A stretch of 64,000 bases of DNA from Vibrio agarivorans (GTDB lineage: Bacteria; Pseudomonadota; Gammaproteobacteria; Enterobacterales; Vibrionaceae): the NCBI RefSeq assembly GCF_030409635.1, contig NZ_JAUFQF010000004.1, forward strand, positions 2,576,241 through 2,640,240, read 5' to 3'. The position numbers were made by a program, and so were the translations under genes. The notes below the pieces were generated by a model. It was not told where the DNA came from, searched no databases, and saw only the letters and a program-made list of their open reading frames with translations. Within the stretch, counting starts at the first letter, position 1. Every line of letters begins with the position of its first letter. This document shows, piece after piece, positions 27,114-36,877 of this stretch.

Positions 27114-27512
27114 ATGAAACCCGCACTTATCCTCGGTGCAATCGCACTCTTTAGCGCAACCACATACGCCAACGTCATCGTTGACACCAAAAATGTTGAC
27201 CAAACTCAGTACCACGCCGACCTGTATGAATGTCAGCAATTAAGTCAACAATCAGAGATGAAACAAACAGATAGTCTTGGGCACGATGTTGTCGGATCCA
27301 CTGCAAAAGGTGCGGCGTTAGGCGCAGCTGGCAGCGCAATTGCTGGGGGGAGTGGCTCAAAGGGTGCAAAAGTTGGCGCAGGTATTGGGGTGATTGGTGG
27401 TGTACTTAAACATGGTTCAGAGAAACGTGAACACGCGGCTGAGCACGATTACGAAGTACAAGCTGTGATGCGTAATTGCATGATTGGACGTGGATACCGT
27501 GTACTCAACTGA
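27114..27512 (+). CDS. Glycine-zipper envelope protein
   Basis: 132 residues. A signal peptide of about 19 residues is followed by a polar region, then a Gly/Ala-rich zipper at about 67-100 (A-K-G-A-A-L-G-A-A-G-S-A-I-A-G-G). Such proteins usually sit in the outer membrane or periplasm. There are Cys at 39 and 124. The role is unknown. Confidence 0.65.
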   Translation: MKPALILGAIALFSATTYANVIVDTKNVDQTQYHADLYECQQLSQQSEMKQTDSLGHDVVGSTAKGAALGAAGSAIAGGSGSKGAKVGAGIGVIGGVLKHGSEKREHAAEHDYEVQAVMRNCMIGRGYRVLN

Positions 27513-27559
27513 TTTAATGTCACGTGACGAAAACATAGAAGTTAGAGTAACATAAAAAT

Positions 27560-27587
27560 TTAAGGGGCATTGAAAGATGCCCCTTAA
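27560..27587. terminator. Bidirectional terminator between convergent genes
   Basis: TTAAGGGGCAT and ATGCCCCTTAA form a perfect 11-bp stem with a 6-base loop, between 27512 (+) and 27603 (-). Confidence 0.75.
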
Positions 27588-27602
27588 CACTACTCAAGCC
27601 CC

Positions 27603-27821
27603 TTAGACTTCGGGCATAGACTCGCACTGCTCTCTAAACGATAGATACCCAGTGATAAGTTGCTCGGCAGACAAGGGATTGGCTTGATATTCATACAGAG
27701 CCATCTCTTGGCGTACACGATCAACATAGTGGTAGTGTGTTGAGATCATGCCGGTGAACAGGCCAGGATGTTCCATCATCATTTGGCGAATCTGCTTATC
27801 ATTCAATTTCTTGGTGTACAT
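27603..27821 (-). CDS. Small soluble protein of unknown function (paralogue of 11250-11477)
   Basis: 72 residues from the ATG at 27821, which has GGGAG in front; a longer reading to 27887 adds a basic stretch without a ribosome site. It shares V-R-Q-E-M-A-L-Y-E, A-E-Q-L-I-T-G-Y-L-S-F and M-M-M-E-H-P-G-L-F-T-G-M with the paralogue. No named domain is recognised. The conservation of two copies 16 kb apart implies a function. Confidence 0.75.
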   Translation of the reverse strand: MYTKKLNDKQIRQMMMEHPGLFTGMISTHYHYVDRVRQEMALYEYQANPLSAEQLITGYLSFREQCESMPEV

Positions 27822-27992
27822 ACGGCTTTGTCTCCCTTTTCCATGACGCTTCCCTGCTTGAAGAAGCCTAGTTATGTAACTCAGCACTCATTATCTTGAT
27901 AGCACATTATTTCACCAGCATGAATGACTATTCACCACTCATCTGATCTAGCTCAATTATCAACCAATCCCAGTGGCATTTATCTGTATCCA

Positions 27993-28859
27993 CTATGCTC
28001 TGCTGACAATGTAATCAACAATTTCCTGATCGGTATGTACATCCATAGGGTCTTGAAGCAGCCCTTCACGATCATCGATTTCTGTACGCTCTTCTGCCTG
28101 TTTGTATAAACATACGACACGATCAGCGACCGCTTCCATTGGGTCAATAAATTGAATATCTGGGAATTTTTGCTGCAAGATATTGCGAACGAGAGGTAGC
28201 TCAGTGCAACCAAGAATCACACTAGTCACACCTTGTGTTTGAAACCTTTCGATTGCTTTGCTTAGCAGTTCAGCGTTACGTTCAAATTCGCCTGATTTAA
28301 TACCATTTGTTTCTCGAATCGCCTGTCCGCAAGCAGTTTTTTCACCCGTCGTTTCACCATATATTGCACTATGCACATAATGCTCTTGCGCATAACTGTC
28401 TGGCTTAACGAAAACCAGATTTTCTTGCTGTAAATAGGTATCGTAGATACCAGAATTGTACGTACCGTTAGTACATAGAATGCCTACCACAGATTCTGGG
28501 TTTTCGGCTTTGATGCGATCTACGGTGGTTTTCAACATATCAACGATATACACATCTGTTTTCGCTTGCACTCGTTCTCTAAAGTAGTGCGCCGTATTAC
28601 ATGTCATCACTGCAAACTGAACGTTCACTTGCTCAAGTAGTTTCGCAGACTTCACCATTTCAGGCACTGGGTCTTTACCACCTTCATTGATCGCTTCTGA
28701 ACGATCAGGAATGTCAGGGTTTTTCACCACGATCATGCCCATGTGATCTTGGTCTTTTAACGCGCCATGCTCGATTTCCATCTTCGCTACAATGTCTTGG
28801 AACAATGCGTCAGCTTCTGGACCCATATTACCGATTACGCCAAATCTTACTTTTTTCAT
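27993..28859 (-). CDS. Aspartate/glutamate racemase family protein
   Basis: 288 residues. The two catalytic cysteines of cofactor-independent racemases are seen in M-T-C-N-T-A-H (about 84) and L-G-C-T-E-L-P-L (about 218). The N-terminal G-V-I-G-N-M-G-P-E-A motif is the substrate-binding loop. It interconverts L- and D-aspartate or a related amino acid. The C-terminus is extended by about 40 residues, acidic. Confidence 0.85.
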   Translation of the reverse strand: MKKVRFGVIGNMGPEADALFQDIVAKMEIEHGALKDQDHMGMIVVKNPDIPDRSEAINEGGKDPVPEMVKSAKLLEQVNVQFAVMTCNTAHYFRERVQAKTDVYIVDMLKTTVDRIKAENPESVVGILCTNGTYNSGIYDTYLQQENLVFVKPDSYAQEHYVHSAIYGETTGEKTACGQAIRETNGIKSGEFERNAELLSKAIERFQTQGVTSVILGCTELPLVRNILQQKFPDIQFIDPMEAVADRVVCLYKQAEERTEIDDREGLLQDPMDVHTDQEIVDYIVSRA

Positions 28860-29108
28860 AACGCATTACTCTCTTATGTTGTGTTCGAGAGATAATTTAA
28901 TACGTCAAACGATAATCTATAAATCATCGTTGATGGACTTGATCCACACTAAAAGGGCTGCTCACAATCTAAACTGCCTAAAGCTGGAATTTTGTTTGTG
29001 TCAATCCACCTCAAAAGTTATATGACAGTTCTGTGACAAGATCTTTTATAGCAATGTGTAAATTGTTAAGCTAACCATTACCTATTTACGCAAAAAACAG
29101 GTCTGCCA

Positions 29109-29846
29109 TTGAGAGCAACATTGATCCGCTGTATCGCAACATTATCTATCTTGGTCGCTCTCATTGGCTGTTCAACACCACCACCGATAAATACCCAATA
29201 CGCCGATCAGACAGTAGTGATTATTCACGGCTTGAGTAAAAGCGAACGAAATATGAATGCGGTCAAACAAGGCGTTATGGCCGCTGGTTTCTCTGCATGT
29301 ATGGTCGATTATTCATCAGTTTGGGCGACGTTTGGGGATGTTCTTGAGAGTGTCGACCACCAAGTGGATCAATGTGCAAAAGAGACTAAACACGTTCATT
29401 TCGTTGGCCACTCTTTGGGAGGATTGTTATCACGAGCCTACCTCAATGCCCCTGACAATCAAGCAACAAAACAAAAGCTGGGTCGGGTTGTTATGATTGG
29501 AACGCCTAATCACGGTAGTCCACTGGCTGACAAACACGCGAACCGTTGGTATGCGGGCATCGTCGGCGAAGTTCCTCGCTCTCTTACCAGTGATGACCAA
29601 GGGTTTTCTCAGCAACTACCTACCCCGGATTATTCATTGGGCATCATTGCAGGTACATCGCATTATATCGTCACTAATCACTTATTTAATGGGCCAAATG
29701 ATGGGCTAGTTTCCGTAGAGTCAACTCAACTGGCCAATATGACCGATTTCATAGAGTTAGAGGTTGGGCATATGGCAATGCCACACGATGAGCAAGTCAT
29801 ACATCAGGTCATACACTTTTTGCTCAATGGTCAATTCGAGCATTGA
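29109..29846 (+). CDS. Alpha/beta-hydrolase lipoprotein, esterase/lipase-like
   Basis: About 245 residues. A signal ends in lipobox L-I-G-C, so this is an envelope lipoprotein. The oxyanion loop V-I-I-H-G-L-S-K-S, the nucleophile G-H-S-L-G-G, an Asp in G-P-N-D-G-L-V and a His in V-G-H-M-A-M-P give a complete catalytic set. The start is TTG; 29109 gives a basic n-region, while TTG 29121 has a GAGAG ribosome site 5 bases before it. Confidence 0.8.
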   Translation: MRATLIRCIATLSILVALIGCSTPPPINTQYADQTVVIIHGLSKSERNMNAVKQGVMAAGFSACMVDYSSVWATFGDVLESVDHQVDQCAKETKHVHFVGHSLGGLLSRAYLNAPDNQATKQKLGRVVMIGTPNHGSPLADKHANRWYAGIVGEVPRSLTSDDQGFSQQLPTPDYSLGIIAGTSHYIVTNHLFNGPNDGLVSVESTQLANMTDFIELEVGHMAMPHDEQVIHQVIHFLLNGQFEH

Positions 29847-29864
29847 CCGTGAATATGTCGTTAA

Positions 29865-31610
29865 TTATTCCCCCATTACGATGCCTTCTCTGCGAGGGTC
29901 TGCACCGCCAATCATATATTCATCCGTAAATACAATCCCGTGCAGTCCAGAGTTCAAGTCACGCTTGTTCACATCATAGCCCAGTTTCTTGAGCTCTGAC
30001 TCCATGGTTTCCGCGGCGCTACCTTGCTCGATATCAAATTGACCAAATCGGTTGACCATATTGGGATAGTCTATCGCATCCTGAATATTCAGTTGCCAAT
30101 CAAGGTGAGCGATAAGCGTTTTGGTCACATAGCCAATAATTTGAGAACCGCCAGGAGAGCCTACTGCCATGTATGGTTTACCCGCCTTCATGACTATTGT
30201 TGGAGCCATAGATGAACGCGGGCGCTTGCCCGGTTCAACACGGTTTGCGATGGGATAGCCATCTTGATGAGTCGCAAACGAAAAATCTGTCAGCTCATTG
30301 TTTAGAATAAAACCATTACTCATCAATCTCGACCCAAAGCCATTTTCAACGGTACTCGTCATAGACAAAACGTTACCATATTTGTCAGCAATAACGATGT
30401 GTGTCGTGCTAGGCAGCTCAATCGACTGATCATCAGCTTGTTCGACAGGTTTATCCCAACTTGGCTTTCCAGGCTCAACCTGTTTAAGTGCTTGTCCTGG
30501 TTTTATTAAGTCAGCTCTTTGTGTGAGATAGCTTTTTTCGAGAAGCCCTTGTGGCATCGGAACGTAATCAGTATCGGCTATGTAGCGCCCGCGGTCAGCA
30601 AACGCTAATCGTGAAGCGTCACCGATAATTTGCCACGCCTCTGCACTTTTAGGGCCCAACGATGCCATATCAAAGTGTTCAACCATACCCAATATTTGGC
30701 TTACAGTAAGCGCTCCTGAGCTTGGCGGCCCCATACCGCAAATATCAAACTGGCGGTAAGGTGAGCACACTACATCTCTTTCGACGACTTTGTAGGTAGC
30801 AAAATCATTAAGCGATAGTTTTCCGGGGTTGTCTTTCACTGCAGTGACTGTATTAACAATATCTTTGGCTATCTGACCATGATAGAAGGCTTCTTGCCCG
30901 TCTGTGGCAATCACTTCTAATGTGTTTGCGTAGGCAGCATTGATGAGGAGGTGTCCTTCTTTTAGCGGGTCACCGTTCTCATCCATAAAGTAGTTTTTTG
31001 TTGCTGGATAACGACTGAGATACGACTTGTCACGCTCTATTGAGGCAGCCATACGTTGAGAAACCACAAAGCCATTATTAGCTAACTCTATTGCCGGAGC
31101 AAAAAGCTCGCTCCACGCCTGCTTCCCGTAACGCTCATGCATAGAGGCCATCAACATCACTGTCCCTGGGGTCGCAACAGAGCGGCCTCCTACGACAGCA
31201 TCAAAGAATTTAAGCGGCTGCCCGTGGTCATCCAAAAACAGCTCAGGCGTTGCCGACAGTGGGGCGGTTTCTCGGCCATCAAACGTTGTCAGATGATCAG
31301 CGGTCGCGTCATAATAGACAACAAAACCGCCACCTCCGATACCTGATGATTGGGGTTCGACCAAGCCTAGAACGGTTTGTACTGTGACCATTGCATCTAC
31401 TGCTGTTCCACCCCGTTTCAGTACATCATAACCGGCTTTTACCGCCTCTGGATGAGCTGCAACAACCATAAACTCCTTAGCGGTCACCGCTTGTTTCTCT
31501 GTAACCTGAGTGGTGGATTCTGGGGCAACGGAATCTGAGGTTTGTGGATTCGCATTTACCGCACAGCTCACCATTGCAGTACAAATAATCGAAAGCGTTA
31601 ATTTTGTCAT
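29865..31610 (-). CDS. ggt: Gamma-glutamyltransferase (glutathione hydrolase)
   Basis: A periplasmic N-terminal nucleophile hydrolase that cleaves glutathione and gamma-glutamyl compounds. 581 residues is normal. The precursor cleavage site/nucleophile Thr is in P-S-T-T-H, and the small-subunit M-T-S-T-V-E-N-G-F-G-S segment follows. G-S-P-G-G-S is the oxyanion loop. The signal peptide has V-S-C-A-V-N-A, so either a cleaved or a lipid-anchored form is possible. Confidence 0.95.
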   Translation of the reverse strand: MTKLTLSIICTAMVSCAVNANPQTSDSVAPESTTQVTEKQAVTAKEFMVVAAHPEAVKAGYDVLKRGGTAVDAMVTVQTVLGLVEPQSSGIGGGGFVVYYDATADHLTTFDGRETAPLSATPELFLDDHGQPLKFFDAVVGGRSVATPGTVMLMASMHERYGKQAWSELFAPAIELANNGFVVSQRMAASIERDKSYLSRYPATKNYFMDENGDPLKEGHLLINAAYANTLEVIATDGQEAFYHGQIAKDIVNTVTAVKDNPGKLSLNDFATYKVVERDVVCSPYRQFDICGMGPPSSGALTVSQILGMVEHFDMASLGPKSAEAWQIIGDASRLAFADRGRYIADTDYVPMPQGLLEKSYLTQRADLIKPGQALKQVEPGKPSWDKPVEQADDQSIELPSTTHIVIADKYGNVLSMTSTVENGFGSRLMSNGFILNNELTDFSFATHQDGYPIANRVEPGKRPRSSMAPTIVMKAGKPYMAVGSPGGSQIIGYVTKTLIAHLDWQLNIQDAIDYPNMVNRFGQFDIEQGSAAETMESELKKLGYDVNKRDLNSGLHGIVFTDEYMIGGADPRREGIVMGE

Positions 31611-31757
31611 TGTCGTTCCTTTGATTTTCGGCGGAATGTTTTGAATGCCACTACACTAGTTTATACACAAATTGAATATAAACAGTGACTTTTGCCCATT
31701 TCAGTTGGGGCACATTTATGCCATGCTGACTGTAGTGCATAACAAGGACACCTATGT

Positions 31758-33299
31758 ATGGACAGTAACACGCCAAAACTCTCTTTAAGGACAATTGAGG
31801 CCAAGGATTATCCTCAGCTAGCAGAATTGATGGATTTGGTATTCCCCGATGTGGGCGGTGCTTGGCCTCGTATCACCATAATGGACTTGATACACCAGTT
31901 CCCTGATGGGCAAATCTGCATTGTCGATAACGACAAAATTGTCGGTGCGGCACTCACTATTAAGGTTGATTACAACCGTTTTTCTCTTCCTCACTTTTAT
32001 ACCGATATCATCACTGAACAAAATGTGATTCAGAACCAGCGTTCGGGTGACGCTATGTATGGTCTGGATGTATTTGTCCACCCTGATTATCGAGGTTTAC
32101 GCCTCGGGCGACGCCTTTATGATGCGAGAAAAGAGCTATGCCGTAATAAGAATTTCAAGGCCATATTGGCGGGCGGGCGCATTCCAAATTACCATAACTT
32201 CGCTGATAAACTCTCTGTGACAGAGTACATCGACCAAGTTAAACGACGTCAACTACATGACCCCATTCTCTCCTTTCAGCTCGCGAATGATTTCGATGTG
32301 AAACGCTTAATGCGTAATTATTTGCCAGAAGATGACGCATCGAAAGGATACGCCACGCTGTTAGAGTGGGATAACTTCTTTTATGAAGAAGACATTCAAT
32401 CAGTACATGACATAGAAAAAACACTGATTCGCATTGGTGTTATTCAATGGCAAATGCGTGCAGTGAGAGATTTAGATGATTTAATGGATCAGGCTGAGTT
32501 TTTCGTTACTTCGCTTTCCAATTACAAGGCCGATTTCGCCCTATTCCCTGAGTTTTTTAACGCGCCTTTAATGGGCTTACAATCCGGGCAAAACTCTGTT
32601 GAAGCAATACGCTTTCTCGCTAGTTTTAGTGAAGATATAAAAGCTCGATTTTCTCAAATGGCTGTCACCTATAACATCAATATTATTGCCGGCAGCGTAC
32701 CTGTTTTTGAAGATGGAAAGCTCTACAATGTTGCCTACTTACTGCATCGTGACGGTCAAATAGACGAACAATACAAAATTCACATTACGCCGCATGAAGA
32801 AAAAGATTGGGTTATCGATGGTGGAGATAAAGTTAAAGTCTTTGATACTGATGCCGGTCGAGTTGGTATCTTAATCTGTTATGACAGTGAGTTTCCTGAG
32901 CTCGGTCGTATGATGGCAGAGCAAGACGTTCAAATCATCTTTGTGCCGTTCTGGACAGACACCAAAAACGGTTATCAGCGTGTGCGAATTTGCTCTCAAG
33001 CTCGAGCAATCGAAAACGAGTGCTATGTTGCCATTGGTGGCAGCGTTGGCAACTTACCTCGTGTAGATAACGTCGATATTCAATATGCTCAGTCTGCAGT
33101 ATTTTCACCCTCCGATATCTATTTCCCTCACGATGCGACACTCACAGAAGCCAACGCTAATACTGAGATGATCATTTTTGCTGATGTTGACCTAACAAAG
33201 TTGAAACAGCTCAACACTGAAGGTTCGGTTACCAATCTCAAACACCGCCGCACTGATATCTATGGGACGTTCATCAAACCTGATAAGCTAATGAAGTAA
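31758..33299 (+). CDS. Bifunctional GNAT acetyltransferase and carbon-nitrogen hydrolase
   Basis: 513 residues. The N-terminal GNAT domain (about 8-170) has V-H-P-D-Y-R-G-L-R-L-G-R-R-L. The C-terminal nitrilase domain (about 225-500) shows the full triad Glu (F-P-E-F-F), Lys (Y-K-I-H-I-T-P) and Cys (L-I-C-Y-D-S-E-F-P). This fusion is known in many bacteria, but its substrate is not settled. Joined acyl transfer and amide hydrolysis suggests turnover of an acylated or amide metabolite. Confidence 0.9.
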   Translation: MDSNTPKLSLRTIEAKDYPQLAELMDLVFPDVGGAWPRITIMDLIHQFPDGQICIVDNDKIVGAALTIKVDYNRFSLPHFYTDIITEQNVIQNQRSGDAMYGLDVFVHPDYRGLRLGRRLYDARKELCRNKNFKAILAGGRIPNYHNFADKLSVTEYIDQVKRRQLHDPILSFQLANDFDVKRLMRNYLPEDDASKGYATLLEWDNFFYEEDIQSVHDIEKTLIRIGVIQWQMRAVRDLDDLMDQAEFFVTSLSNYKADFALFPEFFNAPLMGLQSGQNSVEAIRFLASFSEDIKARFSQMAVTYNINIIAGSVPVFEDGKLYNVAYLLHRDGQIDEQYKIHITPHEEKDWVIDGGDKVKVFDTDAGRVGILICYDSEFPELGRMMAEQDVQIIFVPFWTDTKNGYQRVRICSQARAIENECYVAIGGSVGNLPRVDNVDIQYAQSAVFSPSDIYFPHDATLTEANANTEMIIFADVDLTKLKQLNTEGSVTNLKHRRTDIYGTFIKPDKLMK

Positions 33300-33310
33300 C
33301 CCACACCAAT

Positions 33311-33350
33311 AATAAGATTCGCTTATCATTATTGATAAGCGAATCTTATT
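33311..33350. terminator. Very strong bidirectional terminator
   Basis: An 18-bp perfect stem (AATAAGATTCGCTTATCA with its complement, TTAT loop) lies between convergent genes at 33299 and 33360. Confidence 0.85.
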
Positions 33351-33359
33351 TATGTTGCA

Positions 33360-34472
33360 TCAAAATTGGTAGGTCAGACCTAGACTGACACCGTAGCCGG
33401 AATTTTGGACGTTAACACTAGCAATGTACGAACCAAGCTTTTCATTGAGCTCTTTGGTTGCGTATTTTTCTACAAAACCGCCGACATCAACTCTCAAATT
33501 TTGACCAAAATCATACCCTGCACCAAGTCGATAACGCACGTCATCACCACCAAATGCATCAATCGCTTGATCTAAGCTCACACCGGCCATAAAACTGAGA
33601 TTCCCTATACGATACTCTACAGATGTCGCATACCGGTTGCTATGTCTTGAGCCTTTTAATAAGCCAATAAAATCTGAGTAATCAGCATACTGGATACTCT
33701 TACCCTTCCAGCGGGATAGACTGTAGCTGCTATGCCAGTTTATTCCTTCAATCAGTTCCACGCTTGCATATACGCTGGTAATGGAGGGCAAATCAAAGCC
33801 AATATTTTCGTCGCCAAACTCACTTTCTAAACGATGAGTTGCAGCGATTGAAAGCATATCATTCACCAGCCAGGTTGCACTGACAGCGCCGCTCCATCCA
33901 TCCGTATCACCTTTTGTCTCTTCCCAATGACACTTCCCTAAAATATTGCAGTCGTTTCGTTCAAAGAGATAGTCCGCGTATAAATATTCCGCAGTCATAG
34001 CAATACTGATATTACCCCACTGATAGGCCACACTCGGCGCAAAGGAAACAACTACAGGGCGCACACGAACTTCATCGATAAAAAAGATTTCCGGCACTGA
34101 TATATCAGCAGCAGTGCGACTATACATCGCTAATCCAAACGACCAATTTTCATTGATCGGTGTAACGAGAAAACCCGCGGGTATTGGATCTGATTTTGAA
34201 TATTGGCTTTCATTGCCCAATATACTGTAGTCAGTATCTACTTGATAACGGGTTACATTGGCTGTCAACGTGGTGTTTGTTAGCTGTGTCATACTCGACG
34301 GCGCTGTAGCAAGAATGCTAGCATCAACTGCTTTTGCCCCATTAGCACTAGCAAGTGCGCTGTTAGTCGTCGATGACTCCCAAAAGTTGAGGCCAGTTGC
34401 ATAGACGTTAGAAACTATAATATTGGGTATAAAAGACAGAGAAACGACAACAAACTGTTTCGAAGAAGGCAT
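33360..34472 (-). CDS. FadL/OmpP1-family outer-membrane transport protein
   Basis: About 370 residues. The signal peptide ends V-Y-A, giving a mature start A-T-G-L-N-F-W-E-S-S, a typical FadL-like hatch region. The C-terminus ends in an aromatic strand (G-L-T-Y-Q-F). The family moves long-chain fatty acids or other hydrophobic compounds through the outer membrane. It lies downstream of two alginate lyase genes, though a shared transcript is uncertain. The start is uncertain (34511 or 34472). Confidence 0.75.
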   Translation of the reverse strand: MPSSKQFVVVSLSFIPNIIVSNVYATGLNFWESSTTNSALASANGAKAVDASILATAPSSMTQLTNTTLTANVTRYQVDTDYSILGNESQYSKSDPIPAGFLVTPINENWSFGLAMYSRTAADISVPEIFFIDEVRVRPVVVSFAPSVAYQWGNISIAMTAEYLYADYLFERNDCNILGKCHWEETKGDTDGWSGAVSATWLVNDMLSIAATHRLESEFGDENIGFDLPSITSVYASVELIEGINWHSSYSLSRWKGKSIQYADYSDFIGLLKGSRHSNRYATSVEYRIGNLSFMAGVSLDQAIDAFGGDDVRYRLGAGYDFGQNLRVDVGGFVEKYATKELNEKLGSYIASVNVQNSGYGVSLGLTYQF

Positions 34473-34614
34473 AGTAGTTAGCCAGGAGTTAAAGTTGGCG
34501 CATGCTACCACGCACCAAACAAACTGTGTTCATATTTATCATGAGTAAACTAGAAACTAACAATTCCATGACATGGATAAGTCATCTTACGCCTGTTTAA
34601 TCACGACAAGAATC

Positions 34615-35598
34615 CTATTTGTGAGTCAGCTCAATCTTAGAGAAACTGACGTCAAACAGCTGACCTTCAAACTTTTTATTAGGCCTAAACTGAGGATAGA
34701 TCCCAGCTTTAAAATAGTAAGCGATGGAGCCTTCAACCCACTGATTTGAAAGTGTGACATTGCGACCATCACGATCTTCGAATGTTTCGCCCCAAGGAAG
34801 AACTCGCTCTACTTTGTTTCCACCTTCAGCATCATTGGTCATCAGATAGATGCCTTTATCATCTACAGTAATGTCATAAGTCCAATCAGAACCCGCCTCG
34901 TAGAGGCCCATCTCAACACTAAACGGCCATTGTTCACAACCAGTCGATGGTGCTAAATCGCTACTGCATGATTTGTTATCTAAGAAAAAATCTTGATTGA
35001 GAATAACGCGAACAGGTTTGTCATTCCCTTCCCATTGCACTTTCACTAACGCCTGCTTAACTTGCCAACCATGAACTTGACCAACGACTACTTTTGGCAT
35101 TTCATTTGTTACTTCACGGTCCGGGTACTCATCAATTCTGAGCGTAGATGACAACGTATGCTTTTTTGTCCCAGTGGAGACATCGTTTATAAACCACGAC
35201 GTTTTATCAGTAGACGTCGAGCACGGATTCTTATCTTGGCTTTTAACATTAAACAGTTCGCGTAGTTCACTGCGAATATAGTTAGAGTTCTCTGTTGTTA
35301 CACCACGACCCATATCGGCCCGAAAATGAGCACGACCCTCTGTAACCTCAAAATAGACAACATCATTGCTACCTGAAATTCGGCTTGAATGGCCCAACAC
35401 TTCTCTTGAATCACGACACTGGACAGGCAATAACTCGGCTGCCGTCGATGCTTTACCTTTACCGTAATAGTCAACCTGACTATCAGGAATAGTAATTTTC
35501 CAAGGGCTAAAATCAAATGAATGTTGATCGTTAGCAGCACTAAACGCAGGCGCGATCATTACACTGCATACCGCTAGCGCTGGTAATGCTTTAATCAT
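34615..35598 (-). CDS. PL7-family alginate lyase
   Basis: 327 residues. The signal peptide ends A-F-S-A. All three PL7 motifs are seen: R-S-E-L-R-E (about 126), Q-V-H-G (about 176) and Y-F-K-A-G-I-Y-P-Q near the end, carrying the catalytic Arg/His/Tyr set. Secreted beta-elimination of alginate is expected; Ile/Val in QxH is often linked to poly-G or mixed preference. ATG 35598 has GGAG in front. It is 86 bases downstream of another PL7 gene. Confidence 0.9.
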   Translation of the reverse strand: MIKALPALAVCSVMIAPAFSAANDQHSFDFSPWKITIPDSQVDYYGKGKASTAAELLPVQCRDSREVLGHSSRISGSNDVVYFEVTEGRAHFRADMGRGVTTENSNYIRSELRELFNVKSQDKNPCSTSTDKTSWFINDVSTGTKKHTLSSTLRIDEYPDREVTNEMPKVVVGQVHGWQVKQALVKVQWEGNDKPVRVILNQDFFLDNKSCSSDLAPSTGCEQWPFSVEMGLYEAGSDWTYDITVDDKGIYLMTNDAEGGNKVERVLPWGETFEDRDGRNVTLSNQWVEGSIAYYFKAGIYPQFRPNKKFEGQLFDVSFSKIELTHK

Positions 35599-35684
35599 TA
35601 ATATCTCCAAATAGGATGAGTAATAGAAAGACGGGGCCACGCCGTTGAGCCTTTACGAGCAGCCCCTTTAAATATCTAGTGAAT

Positions 35685-36536
35685 TTAGTCGCTCACTGTG
35701 TAATCAAGCTTATAAAAGTGTGCTTCACTCATACCGTGAGTAAACTGATTGTACACTCCAGCCTTATAGAAAGTCAGCAGATGACGCCAGTAATCGATAT
35801 CGTGCTCGACTAAACGTTGGCCATTGACATCAATCGCTAATAACTTGTTGCCAACAGTGATATCAAAGTCTGTGATGTCTTTCGATGGTGCTTTACCAAG
35901 GTCATAGTGCTTATAAGCTTCGTTAGATTGACACATCGCTTTGTCGCCATGCTTTTCTGCATAAAGCCCCTTACAAATAACGGCATTGTTCTTCACTATT
36001 GCCCAAAAGTGACCCTTGATACCGGCTGAATCTCGCTTCCAAACAACACGCAACAACGGATGAGGCACATTATGTGTACCGGCTTGATCTAGGCCTTTGT
36101 TATGAACCTGCAAGAAAGTAATTTCATCTTGCTTCGAATCAGACTCCTGCATAGAGCGCTCAGGGTCAACAATCACTACCTCTGCAGAAAGTGTGTGGAA
36201 TTCATTTTCTAGATCGGTACGAAAGTTTTCATGCACACGAAGTTCATTTCTTAGATGATCATTTTTCATCTTAAAGACCAGCGCTTCTGTGTCTTTATCT
36301 ACATAGAAGTAGTCATTAACTATTCCGGAAAAGTCACTATTTTCAGCCACTTCAACTTTGTTGCTGCGCTTTCCATCAGGATCAGATATTTGTAACTTAG
36401 AAGTGGCTAAAATATCTTGAAATTGTGTGTAGGTTGAGGGCTCACCAAGCGTTCCATCATGGTTAGAAAATTCGATGTTAGCAAAAGCAGACGACGAAAC
36501 CGCTAGTAAAAGTGCAGAGGGTAGAAAGTTCTTCAT
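35685..36536 (-). CDS. PL7-family alginate lyase (second copy)
   Basis: 283 residues. The signal peptide ends S-A-F-A. PL7 motifs are R-N-E-L-R, F-L-Q-V-H and F-Y-K-A-G-V-Y-N-Q-F, so the active site is intact. It is distant in sequence from the neighbour at 34.6 kb, with a shorter catalytic core, so the two probably differ in cleavage preference. Both are in one orientation and likely one operon. Confidence 0.9.
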   Translation of the reverse strand: MKNFLPSALLLAVSSSAFANIEFSNHDGTLGEPSTYTQFQDILATSKLQISDPDGKRSNKVEVAENSDFSGIVNDYFYVDKDTEALVFKMKNDHLRNELRVHENFRTDLENEFHTLSAEVVIVDPERSMQESDSKQDEITFLQVHNKGLDQAGTHNVPHPLLRVVWKRDSAGIKGHFWAIVKNNAVICKGLYAEKHGDKAMCQSNEAYKHYDLGKAPSKDITDFDITVGNKLLAIDVNGQRLVEHDIDYWRHLLTFYKAGVYNQFTHGMSEAHFYKLDYTVSD

Positions 36537-36691
36537 TAGTTAACCTTAACTTATTTGTATTATTATAGATCTAGAGAGATTTAGACATAGCAAGCTGATG
36601 AATGGAAATACGGCTAGCGATTTTCGTGCGCTTTAGCTAAGTTTGACATTGTATTGACACAGTTTGAGTGCAGGGATTCTGCCTAGGATCA

Positions 36692-36877
36692 CTACTTCAA
36701 TAGCTCAGGATTTGGCTTCTTTTTCCAATCTCTTAGAAAATTTTCTAACGCTGTGAGCTTGGTATTCTTTCGTTTCTCCGCTTCTAAGCGTGCTTCGTGT
36801 CGTTCTTTTTCTCGTGATTCTCTGATCCATTCATGGACGACTTCATGCTCTTGTGTGTGTGTGTGGGCATCTTTCAT
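36692..36877 (-). CDS. Small highly charged protein of unknown function
   Basis: 61 residues, rich in Glu/Lys/Arg/His and predicted helical from about 12 to 50. AGGT lies 7 bases before the ATG. It has a His-rich N-terminus (D-A-H-T-H-T-Q-E-H-E). I do not recognise it; short charged proteins like this are often real in Vibrio, but evidence is limited. Confidence 0.45.
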   Translation of the reverse strand: MKDAHTHTQEHEVVHEWIRESREKERHEARLEAEKRKNTKLTALENFLRDWKKKPNPELLK

